64,000 bases of DNA from Bugulina stolonifera (GCA_935421135.1 OW285192.1:5623501-5687500); one strand, 5' to 3'; shown: positions 22,883-35,235, counted from the stretch's first letter. Numbers and translations: made by a program. Notes: generated by a model from the sequence alone, not told the origin.

Positions 22883-23075
22883 ATGGCGACATTAGTGTTA
22901 GTGACTACCAGGAGGTCTGATACAACCCCGTGGGAATTGCACCCACCTAACACATTACTCAAGGGTTTTCTCAGCTGTAACAAATGGCAGAATATTTGGC
23001 AAACCAAACAGTTTCTTGGACTCCAGAGGAACACCTCAATTCCCATCTATCCCACTGATCTGAACCCTGGACAAG
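22883..23075 (+). CDS. Candidate first exon of an unrecognised protein
   Basis: ATG at 22883 opens 64 codons (MATLVLVTTRRSDTTPWELH … IYPTDLNPGQ) before a GACAAG/GTATAA donor-like site at 23075/23076. Unspliced, it would stop after three more codons. Composition looks protein-like (Trp, Pro, Asn balanced), but I recognise no family and found no downstream exon. It could be a lone ORF. Confidence 0.25.
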
Positions 23076-24050
23076 GTATAACGTAGATAGGACCCTACTG
23101 ACTCTGCTAATTAGATAACCTACACCTATAACAATGCATACCATGCAAAGAAATCTTAATATCTACATGTATATGTACAACAAGACATCACACGTTGTGA
23201 AACATTGGTTTATGAGAAATACTGCAATGATTGCATAAAGTATTATTGTTATATAACTAAATTAGTACTAACCTGTTTATTCAACCCATCAAGTCTGGTC
23301 AGAAGTTATACTCTCCTGCTATGTGTGCACAAGAGTGGACAATTTAACATTTTGTTGCAATTAGTTTGCAAGATTGTGTGCTATAAAATAATGGCAGTGT
23401 ACATGCAGCATGGCTGTATGAAATGTAATACAATTATAATTGACTGCTACAAAGAAAAAGTAAATTATTCAATTTTGGTATAATTCCCCCTAGGCCACTT
23501 TATGCAATAGAGTTTCCTTCCCATCTAGTTACCAAGAAAAAAAAGCAAACTTGACGGTATAATCACAAATCAGAGAAAGCTATAACATGCAAAAAGCTAG
23601 GTAATATTAAAATGTACAAGACCTCTTCAATAATAATTGTCAGCACTATTGGTATGATAAACTGGCATTACCGCCATCACGCCTTCTTCAAACAGACTCA
23701 GCTTGCTTTGCACAGCAATTTCTACAATTTAAAATGATAATTAAACACTAACTAAATATTATAGAGACAATCTTACCATGTGTAACAACAATATAAATGT
23801 AATATCTATAATAATCGTTGTAAGATTCACTGACATTGACATACAATCAGAGTCATTCAGATTCATTGGAGTGATATCGAGATGACTCAATGGAATGAGC
23901 ATCAGATCATGATCAATTTTAGTAAAATATTAATAATCATCAAGTGATTATATTAATATTATATATTGTAATGTATGTAGCAAAAATGGCACAGTTATAA
24001 TGTATTGTTATGCACTATTTCTATTTCGGATGCAGCAGTAGCAACAGTTT
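23076..24050. other. Intergenic, one exon-like minus segment
   Basis: At 23721-23672 the minus strand has an AG/GT-bounded 50-bp open segment (IAVQSKLSLFEEGVMA), phase 1 in and 0 out. It could be an internal exon but cannot be linked to others. A similar DNA string occurs inverted at about 22285-22330. Confidence 0.25.
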
Positions 24051-24054
24051 TTTA

Positions 24055-24275
24055 TTCTACTCTACTGGGAGTTGTACACAAACGTTTTTGTATAGCTTTG
24101 GTTGTACCAAAGATAGTGGAAAGTTTTTGGCCTGAGTGTCCGATCTTCCCTTCCATAGAGGTAACCATAGAGTTATCTCCCCTAGAGCAGGAACTCCGGT
24201 AAATTTTGTGATGCCACTTTTCATCCCTAGCGGCCATGATGTGTTGGGGTAGTTACCGTTTGTTTACATTAGTTA
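24055..24275 (-). repeat. Partial copy of the palindrome-family repeat
   Basis: Reverse complement resembles 27139-27305: AACTAATGTAAACAAACGG, CATCATGGCCGC, GAGTTCCTGCTCTA and GATAACTCTAT appear in the same order. It also carries CTTTGGTTGTACCAAAGATAGTGG, matching the centre of the 28.2-kb palindrome. No protein coding is evident. Confidence 0.65.
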
Positions 24276-27130
24276 CATATGCGCTGCTATGATTAGTTAG
24301 TCATTTAGTTAGTAGTCAAAATTTGTTCTTTGCTACCAATAATCTGAAATTTTCTGTTGCACACATATTTTCCAATTATTTCAGACCAACGTAATTATTG
24401 TATTTATTATATTTTGTAATTTTGATAGTACCTGCATGGTAATTTCAAATATTGTATATTAGTATATAAGTACATCACAAAATTATTATTACACAGCACC
24501 TAGTTCTAGTTATTTTGGCTTTCAGTAGGCAAGATTACTTTACTTTTACCTCAAATTACAATACAGCTAAAGCTACTGTAGTTGTTAATTGTCCTACGTC
24601 CTATGGTTTACCCTGGTATCACATGATTGATAGAGTATAAGTATTAATAGGTGTATTTCTATATGTAGAACAGATTTGCAGAAGTTGCATATTACAAATA
24701 AAAACATTTATGTAGACAAACAAAACCAATTCATAACATGGAGTATAAATGCCAATATTTTGACCAAATCTATTTTAAATATTTACTGAATCAAAATAGC
24801 ATAAGAACTCTTATTCAATATTCAGAAGTCAATCCTTGCCATTCTTAGGAATAAGGTCAGCCAGCTCTTCAAAATTCACAGCATCAGCACAGATCAATAT
24901 TCTGTCTAGTAGATCTATATTAGGAAATTGATACCAGATAAATAAATGCTTCACGCGTACCACAGATAAATAGTTTACATACATATAAGAGGTATTAGAT
25001 CTAAATAATAAAGCAGTAACGAAACATGTTCAATGCCTACTGTCCTACCATAATAGTACAGCTATTAGTGGTTACATGATTCTTGCCAAATTGGCATCAC
25101 ATTATATCAGAGTAACATAAAGTACGATTTTGATAAGACATATATGTTGATATAGTTGATCACTCTGGATGTTACCTATGAATTAAATTCATAACAGCTC
25201 TATAATAGACGACAGAAATCTACCAAGTACCTTCTCACACATATATAAAACTACAAGCCTTAATTAAATCAAGCATCTCATTTTAACCGTGAAACCCATT
25301 TATAATTGGGAAGCAGTTGTTACAGTTTGTGTGCACGAGTCCCAGGAAAAGAGTTCATAATCATAACCTACTTGATGGGTATGATAGATGAGCACCACAC
25401 ATAGAGTTGTGGCGATGTGCATCGTGGTATCCAGATTTCACTTAGTCTCCAACCTATAAATAACAAATCAATGCTACAACTCAACCTGCAACTATTCCAT
25501 TGTAGGTAGAAAGGCTAGGAAAGTTTTGGTTAACCAAACTGTTACCAAGAAATTAAATAAATGACGTAGGCCTAAACTTGCATAAGACTATAAAACGTTC
25601 TACATTATAATGTTTAATGACTAATTAACAGCCCTAATAAATTTAGATTTTTCCTTCCATACCATCTTTCCTTTCAGTTATAGTTTAGCTTGAAACCATT
25701 CTAAGGTTGTGCTAAGCTGGTGCAGATCTTTGATTATAATGTATTTGGGATACTAACTGTGCTAGGCAATTAGATACTACAAAGCCTCGGAATCAAACTC
25801 TAGACAGGAATGGACAAAGGAAAGTTCACATCTGTGAAACAAAGTCATTGATAGTTTATAGATTTCTTAAATAAATTTCCTAGCAATATAAAGTTAGCCT
25901 ATACTAACATTCAAAGTAATGATGATAGGCCTACAACACAATCACAATAATTACAATCATAATACGTCTATTATATTTATAGCCTATTATAATTATTATT
26001 ACAAAAAAATTAATTTACAATCACAAATATTAATATTATAAAATAATTATATAAATATAATCAATTCAATGACAAACGTGTTCATGTTGATAGATAGTCT
26101 ATGGAAATCACCTGAATTAATAAAATAATAGTTAGTTTAGTAATTAGTAGGTATAGTGTAGTCACTGATCTAATGAGTGAGTGATTTTGATCTGTGACTA
26201 TTGTAATAAATTGCTACTGAGTCGCGATCACAACTTCACCTGATAGTATTACTATATTTACAACGTAGTAGTAGCCTATTACCATTACTATAATTAATAA
26301 CTATAGGCCTAGGTACAGCAGTGACAGTGAGCAAAGTTAATTTAACTCAGCCTCAATCGATCAATAACAGTATCGAGAGATTCCACTATGACTATTGCTG
26401 GATAAATGAATGTGCTTATTAATTTTAAACAATTATACTTGCTATAACTTCTGGGCTAATTAAAATTATTATATTATTTAATTTTCTTATTGAGTAAATT
26501 TTTAATTTTGCAACAATATACTATAATTCTACAAAAAAATTATAAATAACAATAACAATTGAATTTATTTCATTGTCTTTCCAGTTCAAACTCACAACAA
26601 CCGTACTGTATTCCTACTAGCCACACTGTTAGTCCAAAGAAACCCAAAGTACACTCTTGCAATCACACCAATGTTAACTATATGAGATTGTCAGATTGTA
26701 TAATTATTGTTCCAGGAATGCCACTAGTACAACTAGCTCCACGCTCATTTTTTTGAAATTGAATTGAATTGTTCACGTGCTATCGAAAGTCCTTTATGGG
26801 TAGATAATTATGTACAATAAGCCTATCATGTTAGCGATTAGAGATTTTAATACCCAATAATATGCGGTTTTATTCTGGTTGACCAATCAACGCATTCACA
26901 GACTTTCTACCGATATACGCTGCCGTGCTAGTCGGTTACTAGTATTATTTGGTCGAGTAAACATCCATTCTTATTTTTCTTTAAAGTCCTATTTTACAGA
27001 GAGATGTTCAAAATCATTGTTATTGTGAAAAGGCAGAGTTATTATTAAACAGTTTAGATATAAATTCAAAATATTTTACACAAATAGTATCTGTAAATAA
27101 CAGCGTTGAAAAGTTTTATGTTTTATATAT
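24276..27130. other. Gene-poor AT-rich stretch
   Basis: No recognisable gene. The minus strand at 24914-24829 reads as a possible terminal exon: an AG acceptor, then LLDRILICADAVNFEELADL, PKNGKD and stop. At 25422 an ATG opens a short hydrophobic peptide with a GTAGGT donor, but the phases of the two do not match. Both are weak. Confidence 0.3.
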
Positions 27131-27138
27131 AATTGTAA

Positions 27139-27305
27139 TGGTAACTAATGTAAACAAACGGACGAAATCCCCATCGCATCATGGCCGCCCGTGGGGAAAA
27201 CTGGCATCAAGTGACCAATCGGCGTTTAATAGCGGAAAATTTTTGAGTTCCTGCTCTATGGGGTGTTACCTCTATGGAGGTAACACCCCAGAGATAACTC
27301 TATCT
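27139..27305 (+). repeat. Palindrome-family 5' segment with 13-bp hairpin
   Basis: Same repeat as 24055-24275 in the other orientation. It contains a perfect hairpin 27260-27289 with arms GGGGTGTTACCTC / GAGGTAACACCCC and loop TATG. Confidence 0.65.
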
Positions 27306-27317
27306 ATGTTCCCTTCC

Positions 27318-28786
27318 ACCAAAGTTTATAGAATTAATAAGTTGTTTCACGGCTTTATGCACCAATAGGATCGCGCAAAATCTGACCTAATAAGCGGTCT
27401 AGTTCAAACAAAGAGCAAAGATATCTTTGCAAAGAGAGTAAAAGGAAAGAGGTTTCACTCCGGCCAAAAACTGTCTCCCTCCCGCCTCCGAACGCGGTAC
27501 GGATTAAGCAAGGAGTTGCCATACCTTGTACGCAAATCTGTGCTTATGATTGGCGTTCCACGGACCAATAAGAAGCGCTTCTTTACAACGGGCTCGTATA
27601 AACTCTCTATTTACACTAACGAGATTTCAATACGTTAAGCTTCGATCACAGTCGATCAGCTATCCAAAATATCAGTAAGCAAATGATGGCGGGAAAGCTG
27701 ATCGCGGAACGTCGATACCGCCAAATTGGGCGTATTTCGTGAGACAGGGTATTATCATTGAGTGATCCCTCTTTCCTTTTACGCTCTTTGGTTTAAAGTA
27801 GTTGAGTGGCAACGAAAAATTTCCGATGAAACAATGGGGTCTTCTCAAGATTGGCGAAAAATTGCTCTGAGATTGGCTAAAAGTATCTGTAATGCTAGCC
27901 CATTATTTTCAGAATACATGATGTTTATACCGATAGCATCAATAAAAGATGCAAGCATTTAGAAGAGCATAAATATAAGAAAAAGGCCCAAAAAGTTCGA
28001 ACCATCCTACTGATTACGTGGGTCTGGACTATTTGTCTCATGTAGACCAAAGATGGTAAAAATACGCTCTTTGCGTAGACTGTCAACTATAATTCTATAG
28101 CCTAAGCGTTTGACCACAGGCTGGGCGCTCGTTAAAGAGCAATGGTTTGCCCATTTTGGCGAGAGAACTACGGCAAATAAGTATGCTCATCGTTTACTGG
28201 ATAAACTTGATATATAGAAACTTTGCTTCCACTATCTTTGGTTGTACCAAAGTTTCTATATACCAAGTTTATCCAGCAAACGATGCGCATACTCATTTGC
28301 CGTGGTTCTCTTGCCAAAATTAGCAAACCGTTGCACTTTAACGAGCGCCCATCCTGTGGCCAGACGCTTAGGCTATAGAAATATAGGTCGGCAGTAGTAG
28401 TTGACCGTCTGCACAAAGAGCGTACTTTTACCCTCTTTGGTTTACACGAGGCATAAATAGCCCAGACCACGTGGTCAGTAGGATGGCTCGAACTTTTTGG
28501 GCCTTTTTTTCCTATATTTCTGCTCTTTTAAATGCTTGTATCTTCTATTGATGCTATTGGTATAAACATTATGTATTCTGAAAATAATAGGCTAGCATTA
28601 CAAGTACTTTTAGCCAATATCAGGGCAATTCTTTCGCCAATCTTGAGAAGACTCCATTGTTTTATCGGTAATTTTTCGTTGCCGCTCAACTACTTTGAAC
28701 TAGGCCGCTTATTGGGTCAGATTTAGCGCGATCCTATTGGTGTATAAAGCCGTGGAACAACTTATTAGTTCTATAAACTTTGGTTG
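27318..28786. repeat. Large imperfect palindrome, about 547-bp arms, 22-bp centre
   Basis: The left arm (27318-28225, minus the insert 27409-27790) is the reverse complement of the right arm (28248-28786) along its whole length, with scattered mismatches and small indels. Shared landmarks are CCAATAGGATCGCGC, TCTTCTCAAGATTGGCGAAA, GGCCCAAAAAGTTCGA, GGCGCTCGTTAAAG and TGGATAAACTTG. The spacer at 28226-28247 is short. It fits a foldback-type DNA transposon with very long terminal repeats or a head-to-head duplication. Neither arm shows a protein. Confidence 0.85.
27409..27790. mobile_element. hAT-like MITE nested in the left palindrome arm
   Basis: 382-bp insertion present only in the left arm. 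Ends are CAAAGAGC…GCTCTTTG, and an extended inverted repeat shares GTAAAAGGAAAGAGG. It is flanked by GTTCAAA (27402-27408) and GTTTAAA (27791-27797). The right arm shows the single uninserted TTTGAAC at 28694-28700, an internal empty site. CA/TG-type ends and a 7-8 bp duplication suggest hAT. Confidence 0.75.
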
Positions 28787-28827
28787 TACCACAAACGTGT
28801 TTTTCACATGGGCTATTGGTTATAAGT

Positions 28828-28890
28828 AGAAATTGTCCTCTCTCAACTGATGTTTTCCGAGGAAACGGGAGTTGAGAGAGGACAACTTCT
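28828..28890. repeat. 21-bp-arm hairpin of the AGTTGTC family
   Basis: Left arm AGAAATTGTCCTCTCTCAACT and right arm AGTTGAGAGAGGACAACTTC plus T pair with one mismatch around a GATGTTTTCCGAGGAAACGGG loop that itself folds (TTTCC/GGAAA). Confidence 0.85.
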
Positions 28891-29516
28891 AACTATAATT
28901 ATAAGCTTGGGAGTGCCCAGGCGTGGGGAGGACAACTTGCCCATCCAACCAGTATCTATGCACAACGTACACAAACTCCTGGGGTAAAAACACTGGCAGG
29001 ACAATTTAGAGGTAGCGGATAACTCTATGGGCACGACCAACAGATTTGGATAATCAGCAGAATTGAGGCTTTTCTGCTAAAGGAATGTCAGACTTTGCTA
29101 GATGGCAAACAACTAAACAGGCCCTCTCACAACTTTTACCCCTCGTAACCAAACTAAAAATTACCAAAACCACTACTAACCAACTGCTGATTGTGATTGA
29201 AGTGTCCAAGAGGGGGAGGTGTGCTCTTACAGCAAATGATTACAGATCAATGTTATTCTCCAGTGGCTCAGTTAGCAATCCTGTAAATGACACGACTAAC
29301 AGAATAACAATATGTTTTACCGCATGCTCCAGTTTATTAAGGTTTTTATAAAAAGTTGACAGCAGCTACAGAAATATAACAGCATTCAATAAATATTATG
29401 GGCGATAAAGTTGAGCGCACAGATATTGGTTGACTTAAAGCTCATCCATTGAGAATGAAAGCATACTGCTAGTAGTTTAGTGCACGGTCTCCCACCAAAT
29501 TCTATTCAAGTCAGAC
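28891..29516. other. Intergenic, 3' flank of TPT1
   Basis: No gene. A minus-strand AATAAA (TTTATT at 29333-29338) is a plausible polyadenylation signal for TPT1, about 180 bp past its stop. Confidence 0.45.
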
Positions 29517-32500
29517 TTAGGCCTTTTCTTCCTCAAGACCCTCTTTGAAAAACATTGCGAATGGTGTAACACCATCTTCCCTGTAGTCTATCAGAACCTG
29601 CATGCCATCACCCATACTCTCCCCTGCAACAGGAAATGTTAGTAATGTGAAATACAGTCACATCAGCTCCCTACAGCTAGCATTTGACTAACACCTCTCA
29701 ATAATCTAAAAAGTTTTGCACCTTATTTCTGGTTTAAAATAGGCATCTTCCCCATGCTGTTTTCCACAGGGGCAAGTAAATACCTTTGCTAAAATCATCA
29801 ATGATGTGTTACAAGAATTAAAATGGGATCACCTAAATGAGAGCACAGAGCCCCAACCACTAGGTCACAGCTGCACCCTGAGCATTTGACCAAATGGGTT
29901 GCTGAGAAATTCAAAGTACATGTAGAAAAACAAGACTTGAGGTTAAATGGCAGCCCCAAACAACCGGCATGGTTTTTTAGCTGTTAGCAAGAGAGTGTGC
30001 CATATTGTTTATATACTGTATTATGTTTTACAGATCTTAAAAACAAGACACATTTTTTGAAAGCATTGGTGGGTGCCAACCCCACTCCCTTTGCCTGCTG
30101 TAAACCTTACATATTATGAAGGGAATTTCGATTGGAATAAATTCTTGTAAGTTGGTGACTTAACTGCAGATGTAATTGAGTGCCATGCACCGAGAGAGAG
30201 AGCCTGTTTCAACTGAATAAAACGACCACATCAAGTGAATTTAAGTACATAGTAGTAACACAAGTCATGTCATTTTTTATGCAATCACCATTCACAGCAA
30301 CTTACCAACAAAAACCTCCATTTCTTTTATGTTCTTCAATATCTTCTTTACATGGTCTTGGGCTTGCTTTTGAAAAGTAGCAATGTCCTCTGCACTTCGT
30401 CCATTTTCCTCCATCTTTCCTTTGATGGCTTTTAAATATTCTTTAATATGTGCCTGTACACAGAGATTAGCAAATGACAAAACTCAATTAGATTAAAGCC
30501 AATCAATGGCAGACATAATAAATATGCCAGAGGTTGCAAAATAAAACACATCAAGCATTCTGTGCGTCAACCAGACCAACGACCAAAGGGGGTGATAGGC
30601 AACTAGATGCTATTATTGTTACCAGATGAAGAAAACACGGAATCATCAGCTAAAGACACTCAAATCAACTACCGAGTCTCAGTAATGAAGGTGCAAAACC
30701 CAAGATGAAAAAAAAACAATTGGTCAGGCTGATCATCAGCGCTACACTACCTTGTAATAAAGGTAAGTGGGCGTTTAATTACCAACTCTCAAAACTATCA
30801 ACGCATGTAATAGTCTAACGGTACAACATTCTTTCCATGAATTACGAGGTATTACGAGTCAGTTTTGGAAAGAACTTCTGAAAAATTGCCACTGAAAGTA
30901 GTATATTTCCGTTTAGTTAGAGACAACGTGCAATTTACAAAATTTTGAAATAGGTCTACAGCAAGCAGTGCTTTGCCTTTGTAACCATTACCAGAAAACT
31001 AAATCCTGAAAGGCAGTTCATTGAAAACGCACCCACTGCTGAGATGATTCGATACAAATATCTGAAACACTCTGACAATTCCTGTATTATTCGACGGGGA
31101 GATTTAGTTAGCAAAGATTGACCTACAAACTAATGTACTCACCAGATAGCCTTTTTTATCAAATCCCGGCATTGAGACTAGTCTGTTAGCCAGAACTACT
31201 TCGTACCCCTTTTCTTCATTCACTTCTGTGGATTCGGCAGCTTCTTCTGCACTAGCATTTCCTCCAATCAGAGATTCGTCAATGTCACAAGAAGTTACCG
31301 TAATCTTCTTAGTGTCTAGCTCAATTATCCCATCCTTTTCGACGTATTTCATGGCGTCTGTAAACAGCTCATCGCCTGTGGAATATTTCTAATTGCCATA
31401 TCATCACATCATAAATCACAAATAAGGCTAGGGAAACAAATATCGGTCACTCTTAACAAGAAGGATAGAACACAGTATCCTTGTTGGTTGCAAATTCTGA
31501 AGCCATTCTGTTTACTCGAGACTGTGACATTACGTGTAAGAGACAGTTTTGCACCTAGAATTTACAGCAATTTGGTCATTGGGAAGTAAATCTATGACAC
31601 GGGCATCCTGTTACTAAAAAAGTCAAATAAAAGGGGATTTTCAAAACTTCAACAATTACTAAGTGTGATGCCAGGGGCAAAAGTGAGAACCTTGTTAACC
31701 TGCTAACAGAGCAGGCCAACATAGAATTACGTAATAATTTAATCTGTAGGCCTACCTCACAATTTTAGAAAGTTTTACCAACAAGCGGCTACTTACAGGT
31801 ATGATTGTACTAATATTGCAACAAACATGGGATTTTTTTCAAAGGATTATTGACTATTTTAAAGTGAGAATATATTGATATTCTCAACCAACGGCATTTA
31901 CATGTCTATGAGCTTATCACTTCAAAAGGAGACAAATATTAGACTGTTAGCTAAAAGTATTTCACACTAGTCGTTGAGATCCCAAATGGTGGTCAACAAT
32001 ATCCCTGGGCCGCAAATGGCCTTCTAATTTTTGCGATTGATGTTACAGGGAGATAACAAGTCCAAAGCTGTAACAAGGCTCACGTACACTAGGGAATTAG
32101 CAACTACAGTTAGCCTACACCTCCATCCTGTACCACCTTCCCCGATACAACTGATGTGGAGGTTTGAATTTATCATGAAGCATTACTTGGTGCACTTATT
32201 AAAACTTTCTGCTAAAATATAAAATGCATTGCAGTTATGGTTATACGATTCCAAGCCAAGGTCTTCCGCAGATTTAGTAGTTCTCTGCTGACAAGTCTTC
32301 ATTTGATATTGTAAATAAACCATGCAGCCTGTTGCACTCTCTGAACTGTTTCTAGTTCTAGATGAGTAATATGTAAATTTGATGTTTACCGCTGTCCAAT
32401 TAAAACTATCCGTATCACTGACACACTTCATTGCGACTTTCATCTTGATCTAGGGGGTTTCCTGACAAAACCTGGACATTTGGCAAGTAGTGAACTTGTG

Positions 32501-32942
32501 ACAGTTGAGCGTTGGAAAATTTTATACTTTTTAGAAATAAGTTCTATTCAAATAATAAAATATACACCCAAACTATGTCTTAGGATTCTGGTGTTTGTAC
32601 AGGGATTATTTTCAGCGGACATGTCCCCATTTTTGCTCTTGCTCCTTGGCAAGTATGTTTGGCAGCATTTGGCATATTTCCACAATTTACCACACCAATA
32701 GGGTTGATTGGAGCAGATGTAGGGCGAGTTGAAAAAGTGATCAAAACACGAATAATCAGTATAATTATAATTAATAATAGTAGAACACGACAGGAAATGG
32801 AGAAAGGAATGAACATTTCATTCCACTTCTACCACTGCCTAATAATATTACATTCTCACTCGTGAGTAAAAAGTGTGACCAGATTATTCTATGAACTACA
32901 ATAAGTATTCTCACCAGTTAATAAGTCTTTGAAAATAAGCAT
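29517..32942 (-). CDS. TPT1: Translationally controlled tumour protein (TCTP/TPT1), four exons
   Basis: Exons 32942-32915, 31375-31143, 30453-30306 and 29623-29517 give a 171-residue protein, the family's usual length, in continuous phase. Signature parts are [17 protein letters not shown] at the start (split after nine codons by intron 1), [18 protein letters not shown] (TCTP signature 1, about 38-55), the helical hairpin [16 protein letters not shown], and [20 protein letters not shown] (signature 2) near the C terminus. TCTP is an abundant cytosolic protein with a Mss4-like fold. It is linked to growth control, translation factor eEF1A/eEF1B and anti-apoptotic roles in other animals. Upstream of the ATG, on the minus strand, CTTTTC near 32978-32973 could belong to a 5'TOP leader, typical of TPT1 mRNAs, but the cap site is unknown. 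Intron 1 (1.5 kb) carries a rearranged MITE fragment. Confidence 0.95.
32455..32654. repeat. Rearranged second copy of the 19-kb MITE, in TPT1 intron 1
   Basis: 32455-32491 matches the reverse complement of the left end of 19001-19326 (CTGGACATTTGGCAAGTA). 32520-32654 matches its right half in direct orientation, ending CTTGGCAAGTA. One end is therefore inverted relative to the other copy. Confidence 0.55.
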
Positions 32943-33204
32943 TTTGGCAGATCCCTGACGATTTCAACGAGTGAAAAGCAAGTAGCCCGTTTTAGCTGAC
33001 ACTGGAGGCGAAAGGACGGAAATTATTCAGAAAGAGAGTGTTGAACAGGGCTAATATTTTCGGAGAGTTGCATTACTGTTACGACACCTTCTACGCCTTA
33101 GCTTACATTGATACATATTAGTTTTACAAATTGTTGTTAAATATTCTAACGCCTAGATCTCCTTGTGACGGTAACCTTGTCCTTTGCCGAAGATCTTTCT
33201 CCGG

Positions 33205-33400
33205 CTCACTAATCGTGGTTACCTCTATGGGTTTATATATATATTATTTATCAAGTTTTCTCATGGCGATCTTGTTCAAAGTACCACGGCAATTTACTAT
33301 GCGCAGCGTTTACTGAATGAACTTAGTATCATAGAGTTACCTCTATGCTCGGTATTCATTGCGAAGACTGAAGAGGGTCCTTGTACTCTCTTTGTACATT
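33205..33400. repeat. Diverged fragment of the palindrome-family repeat
   Basis: ACGGCAATTTACTATGCGCA and GCGTTTACTGAATGAACTTAG resemble the palindrome arm near 28170-28215 (ACGGCAAATAAGTATGCTCA, TCGTTTACTGGATAAACTTG). It is bounded by GGTTACCTCTATG and AGAGTTACCTCTATG. Confidence 0.5.
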
Positions 33401-33543
33401 GTAGGAACTTTGCTGGTCATTGAATTATTCTATGGTCCTGGTTGTGCACCATATTTGTTATGCATGTTACCTTCTTCATATTATGATAGGCGCAATCTTT
33501 CACATAGATAATCATAATGATTGTCTGTGGTATTTTATGGTTT

Positions 33544-33598
33544 TTTTTGTGACCATTTTTGTTTTAGCAAGCCAATACTACTAATACACTTCTAATGA
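33544..33598 (+). repeat. Left arm of perfect 55-bp inverted repeat flanking LINE
   Basis: Exact reverse complement of 35236-35290. It contains GACCATTTTTGTTTTAGCAA and GCCAATACTACTAATACACT. The RT reading frame meets a stop inside this arm, so the coding element begins just downstream. Confidence 0.95.
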
Positions 33599-33603
33599 CA
33601 TTG

Positions 33604-35120
33604 ATACCAACAAAGCAGGTGGACCTGATAACATCTCAGGTGTTGTGTTGAAAGTTTTTGCTCCTGTCATCAACATTTCTCTTAAAGATATATTTTCATA
33701 TTCACTTTCATCAGGAGTACTTCCTTCAGTTTGGAGGCTGGCCAGAGTTCAGCCAGTCCATAAAAAGGGAAGTAAACAGCTACCTAAAAACTATCGCCCA
33801 GTCTCTTTGACTTGTATAACATGCAAGCTTCTTGAGCACATTATTTCCTCCCATTTACACCGTGTTTTACAAGAAGTAGACTTTTTTGCTGATGGTCAAC
33901 ATGGTTTTCGTCCACACAGATCCTGTGATACACAACTCGTCCATACTCTTGGACATGTTTCCCATTTGTATGATTTAGGTAACACCATAAACTTACTTAT
34001 TTTAGATTTTTCGAAAGCATTTGATACAGTAAATCATAGGAAGCTGATTTTCAAATTAACACATATTGGTATCAACAGTACTATTGTCAGCTGGATTTCA
34101 AAATTTTTGAATGATCGAAGACAATATGTCATGGTAGAAGGTCAAAACTCCAGCTGTCGACCTGTAACATCAGGAGTTCCTCAGGGTTCAGTTTTAGGGC
34201 CACTTCTCTTTTTAATTTTTATCAATGATCTGCCTTTACAATTAAAGTCTCCATGTAGGTTATTTGCAGATGATGTGATCATTTATAATACCGTTAAAAA
34301 TGCATCAATCTTGCAACAAGATCTAAATAAGCTAGAAATGTGGTCGGAGAAGTGGCAATTGAGTTTTAATGTCTCAAAGTGTAGTTTTTTACAAATTGGA
34401 CGGAAAGGACGAAGTGATAAACAAGACTATTTTTTACACCACCAAATTTTAAAACAAGTTGAATTTCACATGTATCTCGGAGTCTGTCTGCAGTCAAATT
34501 TAAAATGGGATCGCCATATTAACAAAATTACCCACACTGCAACACTAAGGCTAGCTCAACTGCGCAGAATTTTAAAGTATGCAAATATGCCAACACGCAG
34601 AGTAGCATATTTAACATTAGTAAGACCTTTGCTAGAGTTTGCAAGCCAAGTGTGGGACCCTCATCAAAAAACTCTAATTAAACAAATTGAAAAGGTACAA
34701 AATAAAGGTCTAAGATTTATTTATAAAATTAGAGGGCAAGTTAGTTTTAAACAGCTGAGGGAAAAGGTAGGCATAAAGTCTTTACAAGAACGGAGGAAGG
34801 AGGCAAGATTGTCACTTTTTTCAAGGTGCCTGGCTGAAGGTATTGAGCCAACTTTTAATTATAATTTAGATAAGATACACAAAACAAGACAGGCCGTTAA
34901 TACATATACACCACACATCAGAACAAATATCTTTTATTCCTCATTTTGGCCCAGAACCCTGAGAGAGCTACGGTCTGAATGAATGACTGAGACTAATAAT
35001 AACACATATATCACAAAACATAAAAAAAAATACATATATATATAAATATCATATAACAAAGAAAAAGATTACAAAAATAGCACTTTTAACATAAAATTGA
35101 AAAAAAAAAAAAAAACAATC
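33604..35120 (+). mobile_element. 5'-truncated non-LTR retrotransposon (Jockey/CR1-like) with intact RT ORF
   Basis: The open frame runs from about 33590 (DTNKAGGPDNISG upstream of the first ATG at 33645) to a stop at 34980-34982, at least 445 codons. RT motifs in order: NYRPVSLTC, FRPHRSCDTQLV, LILDFSKAFDTVNH (motif A Asp), TSGVPQGSVLGPLLFLIFIN (motif B), LFADDVIIY (catalytic Asp pair), KCSFLQIG and MYLGVCL (thumb). The C-terminal part has LEFASQVWDP and SLQERRKEARL. No endonuclease domain precedes it, so it is 5'-truncated. The 3' UTR has adenine runs at about 35021 and 35100-35115. Frame integrity suggests recent insertion. Clade assignment by eye is only approximate. Confidence 0.9.
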
Positions 35121-35235
35121 GAGTTCTCACGACTTTACGCACTTTTAAGTGCGGTCTCTGTGAGAAAATGCAAATTAAAAAAAAAAAAATGAGATAAAGC
35201 ACATTATCATAATCATTATGAAAATGTTCCTCATC

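Noticed and set aside
24829..25422. Two-exon small secreted peptide on the minus strand
   Set aside because: The donor after the 25422 ATG exon is phase 0, while the 24914 acceptor exon needs phase 1.
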